Source: Deinandra increscens subsp. villosa (taxonomy: Eukaryota; Streptophyta; Magnoliopsida; Asterales; Asteraceae). From it: a stretch of 64,000 nt of DNA. Position numbers and translations under genes: made by a program. Below the pieces are notes generated by a model that ran no database searches, was not told the origin of the DNA, and saw nothing but the letters and a program-made list of their open reading frames with translations. The first letter of the stretch is position 1; each line of letters starts with the position of its first letter. Shown piece by piece: positions 22,513 to 34,101 of this stretch. Location of the stretch: assembly GCA_039602395.1 (NCBI GenBank), contig JBCNJP010000019.1, positions 6,030,997-6,094,996 of the forward strand, given 5' to 3'.

Positions 22513-24152
22513 AGTAGAGGGGGTGTTGGTAGAAGGCAAAGTAGCTTCTCCCAATCAGCTAGTGTCACATTAATTTTTTTAAAAGTAGTAGAATGGAGGA
22601 AGGTGGATGGCAGAAAACTAATAAAACATCTATAGCATATTGGTAATTAACTGAAACAATTTTGGCCCACATTCATGGCTACAAACTACTTCAAGAAACC
22701 AAAATGTGAAGCTGCAAATCAGGAGGGGCGAACTCCTGGAGCAGCCGCTCCCACCCCCTCCAACGTTGCACACCATTAGAATCAGTTTGAATCATCGTAT
22801 ACCACCAACGGAAAACATATCAAGTTGAATATAATAAAAGAATGAAATTTCTAATATAATTATTTTCAACAAAAAGCTCGAGTGTATTAATATTAAATAC
22901 ACTTGCAAAAGCAATATGGGGGTTGGTAGACTTTGGGCATGTGCCATTGTTTGTCACGGGCATCTTTGTGGTTGTTTGTTGTTTAGGTAAAACTCCAACT
23001 CATTTACAAACACAAAACAAATTCCTAATTTCGAACTTGTTTTTGTTACTTTTCCTAAATAGGTCAAAAGTGGGATCAAATCCTAGTGACACCCATTTCT
23101 CCACTTTATTCAATTTCATTAATCCCCTTGAGGTTTTCGTTAATACGCAAATACAATTTCGTAATCACATATATTGTAATAATAAAAGTAAGTTTTGTCA
23201 ATGGCTATTTAGCCTGATGATATCTGGTGTTTATTCTTATTGACGTAATTTCAAAACCCACAAGTTAAAAGATAGATTTTAGAAAGTGTGTTTGAAGGGA
23301 AAAAGATAAATTAGCAAAAGCAAGATTCAATAAATCAAAATGTAATTGTTCAGAGTTGATTTCGTAACTTGCTTTTGATATTTTGGACTTTTACCCCCCG
23401 TATGAATGTGTCGTGACATGTGTGGTTCATTGTCAATCATTTCATTTAGTGGTCACTGAACTATATGTACTTTTTAATCATGGTCCTTCAACTACAAGGG
23501 AATTCCACTTTAGTCCTGGATTTATGATTTATTTTCAAAAAAAGGAATCTACAAGTCCATTTCTTGATATCTTATACCTTTCATCACAATGTACACCCTC
23601 CATGTATTAATCAAGTCTTCTTCTCGTGTAACTTTCGAGCATTGCATACGTTGCATTGTTTTATAAACGAGTCATTTTCATAGTAAAGAAAAATAGGTCC
23701 GAATGTAACATTAAGGGTTGATACACATACAAAACCAACGTACTTTCTCATTTTCGAGAAGAAAATCTTCCAATCTAAATTCAGTATAAAAGTGTCGCTC
23801 GACTTGTAAAAATTACAAAAAAAAGTTACTAGATTAATTTTAAATTTTTGTATTTTAAAGTTCCCGAACTAGTCTAAAGTGCACATATTGACTCTTATTT
23901 TGATCAATATGAAAGGTAACAAATCATAATTTAATAAAAATCAAAAGTTTGTGCATTGTAAACAAGTATAAGAACTTTACTTAATAAAAATTAGTTTGTT
24001 AACATTTTTGTGTATCTTTTAAAAGTTGAGGGATTTTAATGTAACAAAATTCAATTTAGCGATTTTAGCATGAAAAAGAAAAAGACATATTGGTTTTTTA
24101 TGATACTCGCCTGATATCATTATAACTTAACTTGGTTATAACTTAGAGTTAA

Positions 24153-24595
24153 CTAGATTTCGTGACTCGCACGTTGTCACGGGGACAACACAAGCACACA
24201 AAACCGTTGCATTGCTACAAAGCCACGTAAAGAAAACGGAAATAAAAACCGCATATCGACCCAAACGCTTAAACTATCGACCCTACAACCTAAAAGTTGT
24301 GTTACATGACTGTTTTATAATACCACAAACTCCTTTGCTAAATTCGTTAAGGTTGACAATAGAAAAATAAAATAATTCTATGTTACACGACTTACTTATT
24401 ACACCACCAACTTATCTATTAAACCGGTCACGGTTGAATGGGAAGGGAAACAAAAATGAAAACAAACCCACTAAATTATATTATTACTTTGTCATGAGAT
24501 TAAATTTTCTTTTCTTTTCCTATTAAATATTACTTTTATGATATATAGGCAGGGACCAAGTGGAAGTCAATCTCCTCACCTAGTATTGTTTTAGA
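24153..24595 (-). mobile_element. Short non-autonomous Helitron-like element
   Basis: On the minus strand the 3' end is a hairpin (stem CGTGAC/GTCACG, 24161-24166 with 24176-24181), then AAAT and CTAG at 24156-24153, followed by T. That is the Helitron CTRR terminus. The proposed 5' end TCTAAAACAATACTAGG starts at 24595 and is followed by GGAGATTGACTTCCAC, a motif I recall from plant Helitron 5' ends. The base before TC is G rather than the expected A, so the left limit is less certain than the right. Confidence 0.55.
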
Positions 24596-25316
24596 CAAAA
24601 TAAGAACACAAAGCCAAACAAAATTACAAAAGTAGGTCTTGAATTTATAATTGATTTGTATCCACACAAGAAGATAAATATTTTTTTATAAAAAAATAGG
24701 TCCTAAATTTATGATTTATTTTTATAAATGTGGGCATTCAGACTAGCTTATAACTTTTAGGTTAGCCTAAAAAAATTCCAAACAGTAACAGGTCAAAATA
24801 ACCATGGAAGCAACAAGAACAAAACAAGAAATATGAAACTGTCCTAGCAGAGAATCAGAGTCAATCTGCCCTTGACCAACTGTCGTTTATAACAAACATG
24901 ACTGATTTATTGTACTGTAATACAAGATAAAAGTATCTTCATTTTACAAATACACCCCCACTACCATTTATTTTAGCCTACACATGGGCTTTTAGCTTTA
25001 GTTGTATTCAGCTTTAAATGACCACAACTTTAAAAATCATCACTAATTACCACACTAAGGATAAAGATCCAAGAAAAGCTTTCTTTAAAGATAGGAATGT
25101 GGGAAAAATTTGTAATTTTTAATTGTGATGGAAGTCTATTTGCAATGAGCACCTTTGTGATTAATACAAAAGCATAGAATTAATTTCAATAAATTAATAA
25201 GATATGGTAAAATGGGCTTTTCTTGAATTAAAACTTCTACTAAAGCTCTCATACAAAGTTATACATAGATGTGTACATGTAAGAACCCATTTTGTTTCAC
25301 TGATGAAGCACTATTG

Positions 25317-26156
25317 TCAATTGGGATTCTTATGGAATTGATGTCTGAATGTAGGAGGGGAAGCTGCTAAAGGGAGTACCTGTGAAGAGCTTGAAGGGTA
25401 CTGTGATGAGATGTTATGGTGATGATCAATTTCCTTGTCTTTAGAGACAATTAGTGTGATAAAAGATCCATTTTCATGGCTTTCTTGAACAGAATCATCA
25501 ACTCCAAATCTTTCAGTCAGTTTCCTCTTTTGAAGTTTATCTTCAGCATCTCTCAAGAATTTGAATTTGGGAGGTGGTGAAGCCCAAATCCTATTGAATT
25601 CTGCATCACTTGATGAATGACTCAAAGGACTAAAGGGTCTATGTGTTGAATCTCTAGGGGTTATTGGTGGAGTCAAGGATGGTGGTGAAGCAAGTGGAGT
25701 GAAAAAAGGGGTTTCCACTGAAAACACAACATCACTCAAACTTCTTCCTCTTGACCCTTTTTTACTCTTGTCTTCTGATTCCAAATCTTCCTTTGTTTCT
25801 TCTTTGATTGTGAAGAGAAATCTTGGTGGGCCAGAGAGGTTTTGCAGCATCAAGAGTTCAGTTTCAATAGTCATGTTGTCATCACAATCTTGACCAACTG
25901 GTCTGAGCCATGATGATGGTTGTGGTTCATGGACTTGGGTGTCTGTGGTTAGCCCTGTAGAGCTCAAAGATGAAGGCTTTTTCCAACAAAACAAGTACAA
26001 GAACTCCCTTGCTGGACTACTATAACTTTCTTGAACCTCCCTGTTTGTTACCCTCTTCTTGCACCATAACAAATAGTAAAGCTCAGCAATAAGAGCCAGC
26101 AACAAACACCCAAAAACAAGACTCAAACCAAGTCCTACACTACTTGAGGATCTCAT
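25317..26156 (-). CDS. Plant-specific membrane-anchored protein of unknown function
   Basis: The protein has 279 residues in a single exon. The first true ATG is at 26156. One hydrophobic segment (about residues 8-30, GLGLSLVFGCLLLALIAELY) is followed by a basic flank CKKR, giving a likely single N-terminal membrane anchor. The rest is polar and probably cytosolic. It has Ser/Pro-rich tracts, SVETPFFTPLASPPSLTPP (about 146-164), PPPKFKFLRDAEDKL (about 196-210) and a C-terminal Ser/Pro/His-rich tail. I recall similar single-anchor proteins with a TPFxTPxxSPP motif in other dicots, annotated only as membrane proteins. No enzymatic domain is visible. The TP/SP motifs could be kinase targets, which is inference. 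It appears intact. Confidence 0.82.
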   Translation of the reverse strand: MRSSSSVGLGLSLVFGCLLLALIAELYYLLWCKKRVTNREVQESYSSPAREFLYLFCWKKPSSLSSTGLTTDTQVHEPQPSSWLRPVGQDCDDNMTIETELLMLQNLSGPPRFLFTIKEETKEDLESEDKSKKGSRGRSLSDVVFSVETPFFTPLASPPSLTPPITPRDSTHRPFSPLSHSSSDAEFNRIWASPPPKFKFLRDAEDKLQKRKLTERFGVDDSVQESHENGSFITLIVSKDKEIDHHHNISSQYPSSSSQVLPLAASPPTFRHQFHKNPN

Positions 26157-27897
26157 ATTTGTTTCCACTCACATCACAAGTGCCAAAAAAAAAAAGCCTT
26201 TCTTCTCAAGAAAACTGCTGGTTATCTTCAGAAATTGACATGATGAACCTCACAGGACTTTTCACAAACAGTTGGTGTGCACTCCAAAAATCAGTATGGA
26301 GAAGCCTTCTGCCCCTTATCTTTATCTGAGTCGTAGAGTACCCGAGTGCCTGATGAAACCATAAAAACTTTGGCTCCAAAGATAGGGGTACCCCCAAGCT
26401 ATAAAGTCCAATTTTATCTACTCCAAAACAGAGAAAAATGTGTTTTTTTTTTTTTTTTTTTTTGCTTGAAATCGAACCCTTAAATGATTATGCATAATAA
26501 AACTCGTGAATCATCCTTTCACTTTATCGTATATGCTCACAAACTTAAAATCAAGACACATGACCGCGTTTGTCTTTATGCCGTAAAAATTCAAATTTTG
26601 TGATGTAACATAAAGACAAGATGAAAATTTTCCACTAAATTACTAAAGACTTTTTGAAATATTCGACAATGCCATGATGATGATGATTCAACGATAATTG
26701 TAAATTGTAAACTGTAAAGTGTGTTTTAAATATTGATTTTAAAAATACCATCTTGAAATCTAACACGGTTTGGGTATTTTTTGTGATATATTATACTTTA
26801 CTTTTTTGAGGAAAAAAATTGTTCAGGAATAAATGATATATTTATAACAACTTGGATAAAATATTGTGGAAAATGCAATGTATAATGGTTAGAAAGGGGA
26901 TGCCCACAAAATCACATGGCATCACATATCGAAGAAAGTGATGTATCATTCAAATTTCAATGTGACACTTTTTGCCCTATACTATCTTTGATAAAACAAA
27001 TTATAAATTCTTCCAAGATTTTTTTTACTTATTTTTCTTAAATGACTTATTTGAGTTACTTGCTTTTTTTAGTGCTAGAGTTTGTATTAGGTAAGTCGAA
27101 AGCAGCTATTGTGTGGTTACCGAAAGTCATTCTTTTCGATGTTTAGATATCGTAGATGGAGGGTGATCCTGTCCACTTTGATTGATCTTTACAACACGTT
27201 CATATAGTTCATATACTAAGGATCGTTTACCTTCATATTTTGAATCCTTAACATACACATCTTAAGCGAATGATATAACTATTGTGTTCAAGTTTCATGT
27301 GAAGAGATTATTTCAACCGAATATTTGTTTTTTTCTCAAATTCTTATGGTTAAAAGCTATTGAATTTGTTAGTTTTAATGGGATGATGGTTCATCTAAGA
27401 TGCCAGTGAATCTTCAATGATATTTCCAAATGCGACGTATATATTAAGTTTATTTTCTATATTTAGTATTTAACTAATATAACGAGTTCAAAACATGGTT
27501 TTGTTAGAACTGGTTTCATCCCGATCCTAATTGGTTTCAACATGTTTGGGTTTTCTTCTAGCTAGAACCAGGTTCAATCTGAACCGGTTTCTTCACTAAC
27601 CGCATTTGATCAAAATTGATTATAATCGATTCGATTCCAAAACCGGTTTAAAAAAAAAAAAACAATTTAGTGCTCTCCAATTATGGGCCTTATGGCCGTT
27701 TAGGCAACTCCATGGCCAAGAAGCCCATTTCATGTTAAACTTTAAAAGTTAAAACTAACGAATTTATGCGATAAAGAATCCAGAACTTCAAGTCAATAAT
27801 GGATATGCACAAACCCATTGATATTTAAGACAAATCAAATATAAAGATATATGTTGTGTTTAAAATTGAGTTTTTAACACACAACATTGGCTTAGTT
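26157..27897. other. Intergenic, AT-rich
   Basis: Upstream of the membrane-protein gene. It contains a poly-T run (about 26442-26463) and a stretch of GAACCGGTTTC-like repeats (27500-27660). No gene was recognised. Confidence 0.55.
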
Positions 27898-28032
27898 GCC
27901 TATACTTTAGAGGCGCCTCTCCTAAGTTAAAGTTGGAGACCTTTTTAATTTTGGGGCTTCTAAAAGTTAAAGGTATAATAAAACAATGTCTTAGTTGCCT
28001 GTACTTTAGAGTTTAGAGCCGCCTCTCCTAAG
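27890..28032. repeat. Direct repeat next to the Harbinger-like element
   Basis: CTTAGTTGCCTRTACTTTAG..GCGCCTCTCCTAAG occurs twice: near 27891-27928, and near 27990-28032, where the second copy ends at the element boundary. Confidence 0.65.
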
Positions 28033-29084
28033 GGTATGGGTAATACCTCCACCGAGGTGATCGGGAGAGGTGATCGGGGTTGGTCGGTGGCCTCGGTTCG
28101 ATCGGGAACACCACTGCGGTGGTCTCGGGGTCACCGATCGGTGACGTGGTTTGGGGTACCGACGCCGATGAAGAAAGGGGTGGGGAGAGAGCCGTTGGAG
28201 TGGGCCCCCCCCCCCCAAACGGCTATTTTCCTTTTTTTTTTTTTTTAATTTTTTTTTTTCAAAAACCCAATATTTTAAACCTTATAAATACCCACTCATT
28301 CCAACTCTTTTCTCACACTTTTTATAAATACCCACTCTCTATCACTCTCTTTAAAAAAAAATGAACCCCAACCACATTGAACAACCTTCTTCAACCCCTT
28401 CTTTTCAAGGCCCCCGAGTGTGTATACGTTGGGATGAAACGCAAGAGTTGGTACTAACACGTTGTTGGGTCGACGCCTCCGAAAAACCGGAGGGAAATAA
28501 TTTATGGCAAACAATTACAAAAAATTGGCATAAGGAGTTGAACCTCAATCCCGACACCCGATCGAAACACCAGTTAATTGCAAAGTGGAGCCAAGATGTG
28601 AACCCGAAAATACAAAAGTTCAACAACATTTTCATCAACATCTCCTCGCAATGCAGAAGTGACCAAAGTGTTTCCGACATTTTGAAGATGGCACAACATC
28701 GTTTTAAATTGGAAAATAATGGTGCCTCCTTTGATAAACTTGATTGTTGGGAAGTTGCTCGATCGTCCCCTAAATGGCGAGCGGAGACCCAAGCTCAATG
28801 TTAAATTTAATTTTTTTTTAATTTGTAATTTTAGGATTTAGTAAGTAATTTTATGACTTTTTTTTTAATTTGTAATGTTAAATTTAATTTTTATTTATAA
28901 AATGTATTTGTTTTTATTAGTATTTTATTTTAAATATTTTATTATAAAAAAGTGATTGGGGAAGTGGGGAAATGGGGAAACCATTACCCACAAAATGGGG
29001 AAAAATGGGAAGGGGTGGGGAATGATGAGGTGGCACCTAAAATGGATTGGGGAAATGGGAAAATGGGGATTGTATTACTTTTAA
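28033..29084 (+). mobile_element. Harbinger-like element carrying only a Myb-like ORF
   Basis: CCTAAG flanks both sides (28027-28032 and 29085-29090). The inward ends share GTAATAC..TCC (left GGTATGGGTAATACCTCC; right, inverted, AAAAGTAATACAATCC). Inside are two copies of TATAAATACCCACTC (about 28283 and 28323), an intact 147-codon ORF, and a right arm rich in TGGGGAAA. There is no DDE transposase. The class is inferred from the ORF; true PIF elements usually duplicate 3 bp, so the 6-bp flank match may be partly chance. Confidence 0.6.
28361..28804 (+). CDS. Myb/SANT-like protein of PIF/Harbinger type (GST-T3-like family)
   Basis: The 147-residue ORF is uninterrupted. VRWDETQ-type sequence (CIRWDETQELVLTRCWVDAS) followed by LWQTITKNWHKELN, WSQDVNPKIQKFNNIF and DCWEVARSSPKW matches the trihelix/Myb-like proteins often annotated in plants as glutathione S-transferase T3-like or NAM-associated. 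In Harbinger elements such a protein binds the transposon ends and helps import the transposase. A TATA-like box lies 30-80 bp upstream. An intact frame inside a short element suggests recent activity or a helper role. Confidence 0.7.
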   Translation: MNPNHIEQPSSTPSFQGPRVCIRWDETQELVLTRCWVDASEKPEGNNLWQTITKNWHKELNLNPDTRSKHQLIAKWSQDVNPKIQKFNNIFINISSQCRSDQSVSDILKMAQHRFKLENNGASFDKLDCWEVARSSPKWRAETQAQC

Positions 29085-29402
29085 CCTAAGTTGTATTTGT
29101 GAGTGGTGATCCCAATCAGTATTTAGAAGTTTAGTTATATCTACTTTGATTGATTAGAGATAAGAGTGGTGACCCTTGTCAAAGTGATTGATAGAGAAAG
29201 AAGTTTTGCAAACGATGACTAAACTCTTGATTGAATAATCGAGAATTGAAGTGAGCGTAACGAGAATTAAGAGTTAGGGGGTAATTTGAATGTTTGGAGT
29301 TTATTTTAATTAGTTTAATAGTTCGAAATATATAGTAGGCTTAATTATTAGTGTGTATATCCATTTATTTAAATGGTAGAAGATAGGGGTTGGAGTCTTA
29401 GT

Positions 29403-29915
29403 AGGGGTGTAAATGAGCCGAGCCACTCGTGAGCTACTCAAGATCGACTCGATAAAAAGCTCGAAACGAGCCGAGCTTTAACGAGCTCGAGCTCGAGCCG
29501 AGCTTTAACGAGCTCGAGCTCGAGCCGAGCTTGAGCTTTGAAATATAGCTCGTCTAATAAACGAGCTCGAGCCCGAGCTTTACATATCGAGCTTGAGCCG
29601 GCTCGCGAGCCTAAACGATCTTTTATTTATATAATTTTTTTAAAAATTTTAAATTATATTTAAAAAATAATGATTAGTATATATAAATTTTTAAAAATTA
29701 TGATAAAACAAGTAAATATATGTATTATTTTTTTATATAAAAAAGTATAATTCTAAATATATACAAACTTAATCATAAAAATAAAATAAAAAAATAACAA
29801 TTAATAATAAACGAGCCGAGCCCGAGCCGAGCTCGAGCTTGAATAATTTTTCACGAGCCGAGCTCGAGCTTCGATAATAAAGCTCGAATCGAGCCGAACT
29901 CGAGCTTTGTTAAAT
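29403..29915. repeat. GAGCTCGAGC-rich transposon-like repeat
   Basis: Two GC-rich arms (29405-29615 and 29812-29907) are full of GAGCCGAGC, GAGCTCGAGC and AGCTTGAGC words. They flank an AT-rich core (29620-29810). The left end AGGGGTGTAAATGAGCC is the usual start of this widespread plant repeat. The matching right end is missing. Two tandem copies of TTGTTAAATTTAAGGATTG (29907-29951) follow. Confidence 0.6.
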
Positions 29916-30129
29916 TTAAGGATTGTTTTTGTTAAATTTAAGGATTGTTTTACTGAAAGTATGCAAAATAACCTTATGTAAAATAAAATGAAAACATTTC
30001 CAAGAAAACGAAGGAAATGCTACTTCTCGTTTTATATCTATCTTATTGATTTTTTTATTTATTTGATACTTATATGTAAATAACCTTATTAAAATAAAAC
30101 GAAAACATTTTTTTAAAAAGAAGAAAAAA

Positions 30130-30640
30130 AGGGAGTTTATTAGATGGAGAACCAAGATGGTTATTCAACTTATTTGGTTCAAGTTTGCACCGGCTAGTTA
30201 TCCTTCTCATATTTCTAAAAAAAAAACGAAAGGAATTAGATGGAATGGTTTAAGCTTGCACCGGCTGTTATTCTTTTCACGTTTCTAAAAAAATCTTGAA
30301 CCGGCTAGTTATCCTTCTCACATTGCTTAAAAACGAAGGGGAAAAAGTGGGAGTCCGTTTGATGGAAGCGAGATGGTTATTTGGGTTGAGCTTGCACCGG
30401 CTAGTTATCCTTCTCACATTTCTAAAAAAGTAAAAAAACAAAAGGAGAAAAAAATGAAGCCTATTAGATGGAATGGTTCAAGCTTTACGAAAAAAAGGAA
30501 AAAAGTGGGAGTCCGTTTGATGGAACCGAGATGGTTATTTGGGTCAAGCTTTACGAAAAAAGGAAAAAAGTGGGAGTCCGTTTGATGGAACCAAGATGGT
30601 TATTTGGGTCAAGCTTGCACCGACTAGTTATCCTTCCACT
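30130..30640 (+). repeat. Degenerate minisatellite array
   Basis: Blocks recur in varied combinations: GGGAGTCCGTTTGATGGAA, GAGATGGTTATTTGGGT, TGCACCGGCTAGTTATCCTT and CTCACATTTCTAAAAAA. The last two full units, at about 30508 and 30571, have a 63-bp period. Open frames here are repeat artefacts. Confidence 0.75.
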
Positions 30641-31000
30641 GTTCAGAGCAAGAGGTAGTCGCAGCTCTGTGAAGCCAGCCTAACGCATTGCCCTCTTCTC
30701 TAGGAGCCATGTAGCCCAAGCCTTCGCAAGAACTACATGACCCAACTCCAAACTTGGAACGGGCTAGCCAGATATTGCAACGACTTAACCCAACCGATCT
30801 GGGCTCAATCACAATCCATCCCACTTTAATGCCCTCACTCGAGTCACAAGCTTCCGTTACAAAGCTCGGCGACAAACTGATACCATTAGCTTCTCATATA
30901 CAGCTGTATATTTTCTCAGTTTCTCGATGTGGGATGCTAACTAAAAGCTTTTGATGCTCATTCTTCTTCACTTATATGTCTCTCAAATATATACACTCGA
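30641..31000 (-). other. Possible degraded LTR-element remnant
   Basis: On the minus strand GCATCCCACATCGAGAAA is followed about 40 bp later by TGGTATCAG, which equals the first nine bases of an initiator-Met primer site. The same pattern occurs at LTR ends of plant retroelements. No second LTR was found and the rest is not coding. Confidence 0.3.
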
Positions 31001-31343
31001 TAATTTCTTCCCCTGGACAACTTAGAAAGTGAAATATTTCCGTAGGTCACCAGTTTCGAGGACGCCAAGATTTCCGTTTTCAAACCCCATGATTCGTAAT
31101 TTAACCGTCTGAATCTTGGTGGCTGTCGAGTTTTAGTCTCAGTTTTGTAAACTTTTATATATGATCTACAGTTTTACACAGTCTGAATTAAAAAAGCGAT
31201 CTGCAAATGCTATAGGAGTCCAAACTCACAAAACAATTGATGATATTATATGAGAAAGTATCATATGTTCTAACTAAAATTATTATTAGAACATTAAAAC
31301 GTGCAACAAAAATATCCTAGAAAAAGAAAAGAAAAGAAAAAAA

Positions 31344-31856
31344 CTATGCAATTGATATCTGAACAATGTTAGAAGCATCTTGTCTAACCTCTACATCTGA
31401 ATCAGAATCCAAAATCTGAAACAATATTTGAGATGAAGGTATGGCATGAGTCCGACATATCGGGCAAGTCGAATGAGAGTACAGCCACATATCGATACAC
31501 GGTACATGAAAAGAGTGTAGGCATTCGGGTAAAGTACGCAGCTCTTCGTCCTCCTCAAACTCACACAAACAAATCGAACACATGGCGTCATCATCCCCAT
31601 CTCCTCCTTTCGCATCTGGCCCCGACCCCTTTTGGTGTTTGTGGGCCGGGATAAGAAGAACCACCGAGTTCTCGAAACTGTTGTAGTCGTTATCCTGGCG
31701 ATGGCTTTGTTGGTGCACGTGATGTGGCGGGATAGGATTCCGCCTACGGTTGCACCAGCTGACGGTGATGAAATGGTAGACGGCCACGAGGACGGCGACC
31801 AATGAGATTATGACAAGGAGGGAGATTAGTTTGAGTGTCAAGGAGTTATCTTCCAT
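31344..31856 (-). CDS. ATL-type RING-H2 finger protein (E3 ubiquitin ligase)
   Basis: The protein has 170 residues and is intronless, as is usual for ATL genes. A hydrophobic segment (about 8-34) should anchor it in a membrane. A basic stretch NRRR and a His/Gln-rich linker follow. The RING-H2 domain has all eight ligands: C93, C96, C112, H114, H117, C120, C131 and C134, with W124 before CPIC. ATL proteins are membrane-bound E3 ligases, often stress- or defence-induced. The GLD motif that usually precedes the RING in the ATL core family is not evident (FENSVVLLIP in its place), so this is a divergent ATL. The C-terminal tail is short and acidic. Confidence 0.9.
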   Translation of the reverse strand: MEDNSLTLKLISLLVIISLVAVLVAVYHFITVSWCNRRRNPIPPHHVHQQSHRQDNDYNSFENSVVLLIPAHKHQKGSGPDAKGGDGDDDAMCSICLCEFEEDEELRTLPECLHSFHVPCIDMWLYSHSTCPICRTHAIPSSQILFQILDSDSDVEVRQDASNIVQISIA

Positions 31857-34092
31857 GATGTGGTTGGGAAATTAAATTTGGTGGAAATTATGTATGATTT
31901 AGAAGGTTGTACATGGAATCTTGATTACGGTTGCGGATATTACCATGGAGCCAATTGTCCCAATATTTGGTGTTGTTCTAATCGGGCATCTTTGAAATAC
32001 ATTGACTTAATCAACTAAACTTCTTAGTGTTGTCTTATTAAACAAATATAATAAATAAATAATTTGTTTTTGAAATTTTATGTTTGTGTTCTTATGCAAA
32101 ACTAAACTGCCGCCTATGATGGGGTTTTATTTTTAAATCGTAACTTGGAGTTTCTGGATATTTCTAGACAATTCTTGGTGGTTCAAGATTAAAGAAAGTT
32201 GTAAAAAAAACAAATAAAACTGGAGTATTAAATCAAAATATATTTTGTTTCCAACCAATGTTAAAAATTACATAAGCAGAACCAATTTTTATGATGTCAC
32301 CGGAATCACTGAGAGTAAACTAACTGTAAGAGTTGCTCAAGGTCTAGTTAGAGGTTGTTTTGACCTGCTTATATTAAAAACAGGTTGATTTTGATTGTAT
32401 CTGTTTAATAATGGGACAAACAGATAGAACATTAGAATTAGAAGTAGTTATAAATGAAAAGAGCCAGATGGGCTTTATAGGTTAAATGGGTCAAAAAGTC
32501 AGTCTAACTCTAAATGCACTCACTTGCTTGCTTACAAGTTACAACATTCACAAGTTTAGATTTTCTAAAAAAAAAATGGAATTATATTATTTTTCTACTT
32601 TATAGAGTTTTTCAATTATACTTGGAACATTGAATATTACCAAAATTATACTTGGAACATTGAATATTACCAAAAAAAAAAAAAAAAAAAAAAATTATAC
32701 TTGGAACATTGAATATTACCAAAATTTAAACAAACGTAAAGCAAACCGTTTTAAACCACACATACATGATATATGTTTGGGCACAAGACCCATTCGGATC
32801 CTTAAAAAACCGTCTATTTTAGCGTTCTATTTTTAGTACGTTAAAAAGAGAATGTTATTAGAGCACACAGAGTGCAGTGAGAGGAGGAATGGGAGAGCAG
32901 TAAGCTAGTAACACCGCCTCCTTCATCTGGAATTCTGGGCATAAGAAATTTCATAAGGCTACCAAGTTGCATTCTAAATATCCGTAGGAATCAATACTAT
33001 ATTGAACTCAGAAACCCGACCCATAAAAACTAAGAGCTTACAATACGGTATACGGTACCGTCTTTGGTCCCGGTAAAATAAACTTAATCGAATTTGGCCC
33101 AACTCGGCCCAAACTAAATGGGGCCTGTGGGTCATTTGATTAATTTGAATAAATGATATAAGCGGTCCCTCAATAAATTGGTAATTATGTGATGAAAATA
33201 AGTACATAAGTATATGAACGGATTTCCCATTAGATTATCATTAAAAAAGAGTAACATAAAGATTCTTAACACCATACAAAAGAGTCTCCAACTCTTTTAA
33301 ATCCATCTAAGATGACAATCATAACTGGAATCATCAAAGTCAAGATCGATTATGGCATCTTCATCAAAGGTTTCAATCCGAACAAGTAAGTTTTAACGAT
33401 TTGATGTTTTAGGATCGTTTAATTGAATTGATACGATGATCCGCTTTTCGAAAACCTGGATTATTAACAGGTCAAGCACCCAGGTAAAACCTACTAACTT
33501 GGTAACCTGGCTCGCGTGAAACACCACCCGGACCATTCTTTCATGTCGTATATAAACAAATATAAGTAGTTATACAAATAGGTTAAATAAATTATTACAA
33601 ACAACTCCTCATTTACACCTGTTTAAAATCTTTAAAAATTTAGCTCTTAAAAATATTCTAATTTGAAAACTTGTATTCTCTATTCACGCCTAGAAATTTG
33701 GTATTATGTGGATTCACCCAGTTATCGTCGTTTTCCGAATGAATTAATGATATTATGTTCTATAACTTTTTTGTTTTCTAGATTTATAATAAAATTATAA
33801 CTATTGTGTTTTTTGGTTCTGCTTAAATTGAATTTTTAAATGATAAGTTATCTATCACGATAATTACTTAACAAAATTGTTTTAGATATGGATTTTTGTA
33901 CGTTAAACTAAATTTTGTCTAATTTGAACCTTTCCATTTTGAATGTTAAACTAGGGTGGGGTTATTGTAAAAATTTTAGTATGAATAAGAAGAATAAAAA
34001 GGAATCGTAGACATTAGATCTTCAATTAAATTAATATCTTTGGGCCAAAGTTTTCTTGTGTAGAATTAGAAAGAAAAAAATTAAGGAAAACA
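31857..34092. other. Intergenic, 2.2 kb
   Basis: It contains the ATL promoter side, a three-copy tandem repeat (32615-32722) and AT-rich DNA. No coding sequence or RNA gene was recognised. Confidence 0.55.
32615..32722. repeat. Three copies of a 30-bp tandem unit with an expanded A tract
   Basis: ATTATACTTGGAACATTGAA plus TATTACCAAA starts at 32615, 32645 and 32694. About 20 extra A residues separate copies 2 and 3. Confidence 0.88.
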
Positions 34093-34101
34093 AAAGATGG
34101 A

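Larger units (their letters stand above)
21246..25316. other. 4-kb intergenic, repeat-rich
   Basis: No family-like coding sequence was recognised on either strand. Short open frames at 22017-22214, 22923-23243 and 23383-23610 look like chance frames in AT-rich DNA. The interval contains a double tandem duplication (22243-22512) and a Helitron-like element (24153-24595). Confidence 0.6.

Noticed and set aside
22923..23243. 106-codon hydrophobic frame
   Set aside because: Phe/Leu richness follows from AT-rich DNA; no homology or gene context.
29400..30700. Possible CRISPR-like array in the repeat region
   Set aside because: Plant nuclear DNA; the repeats are contiguous or irregular, with no unique spacers of constant length.
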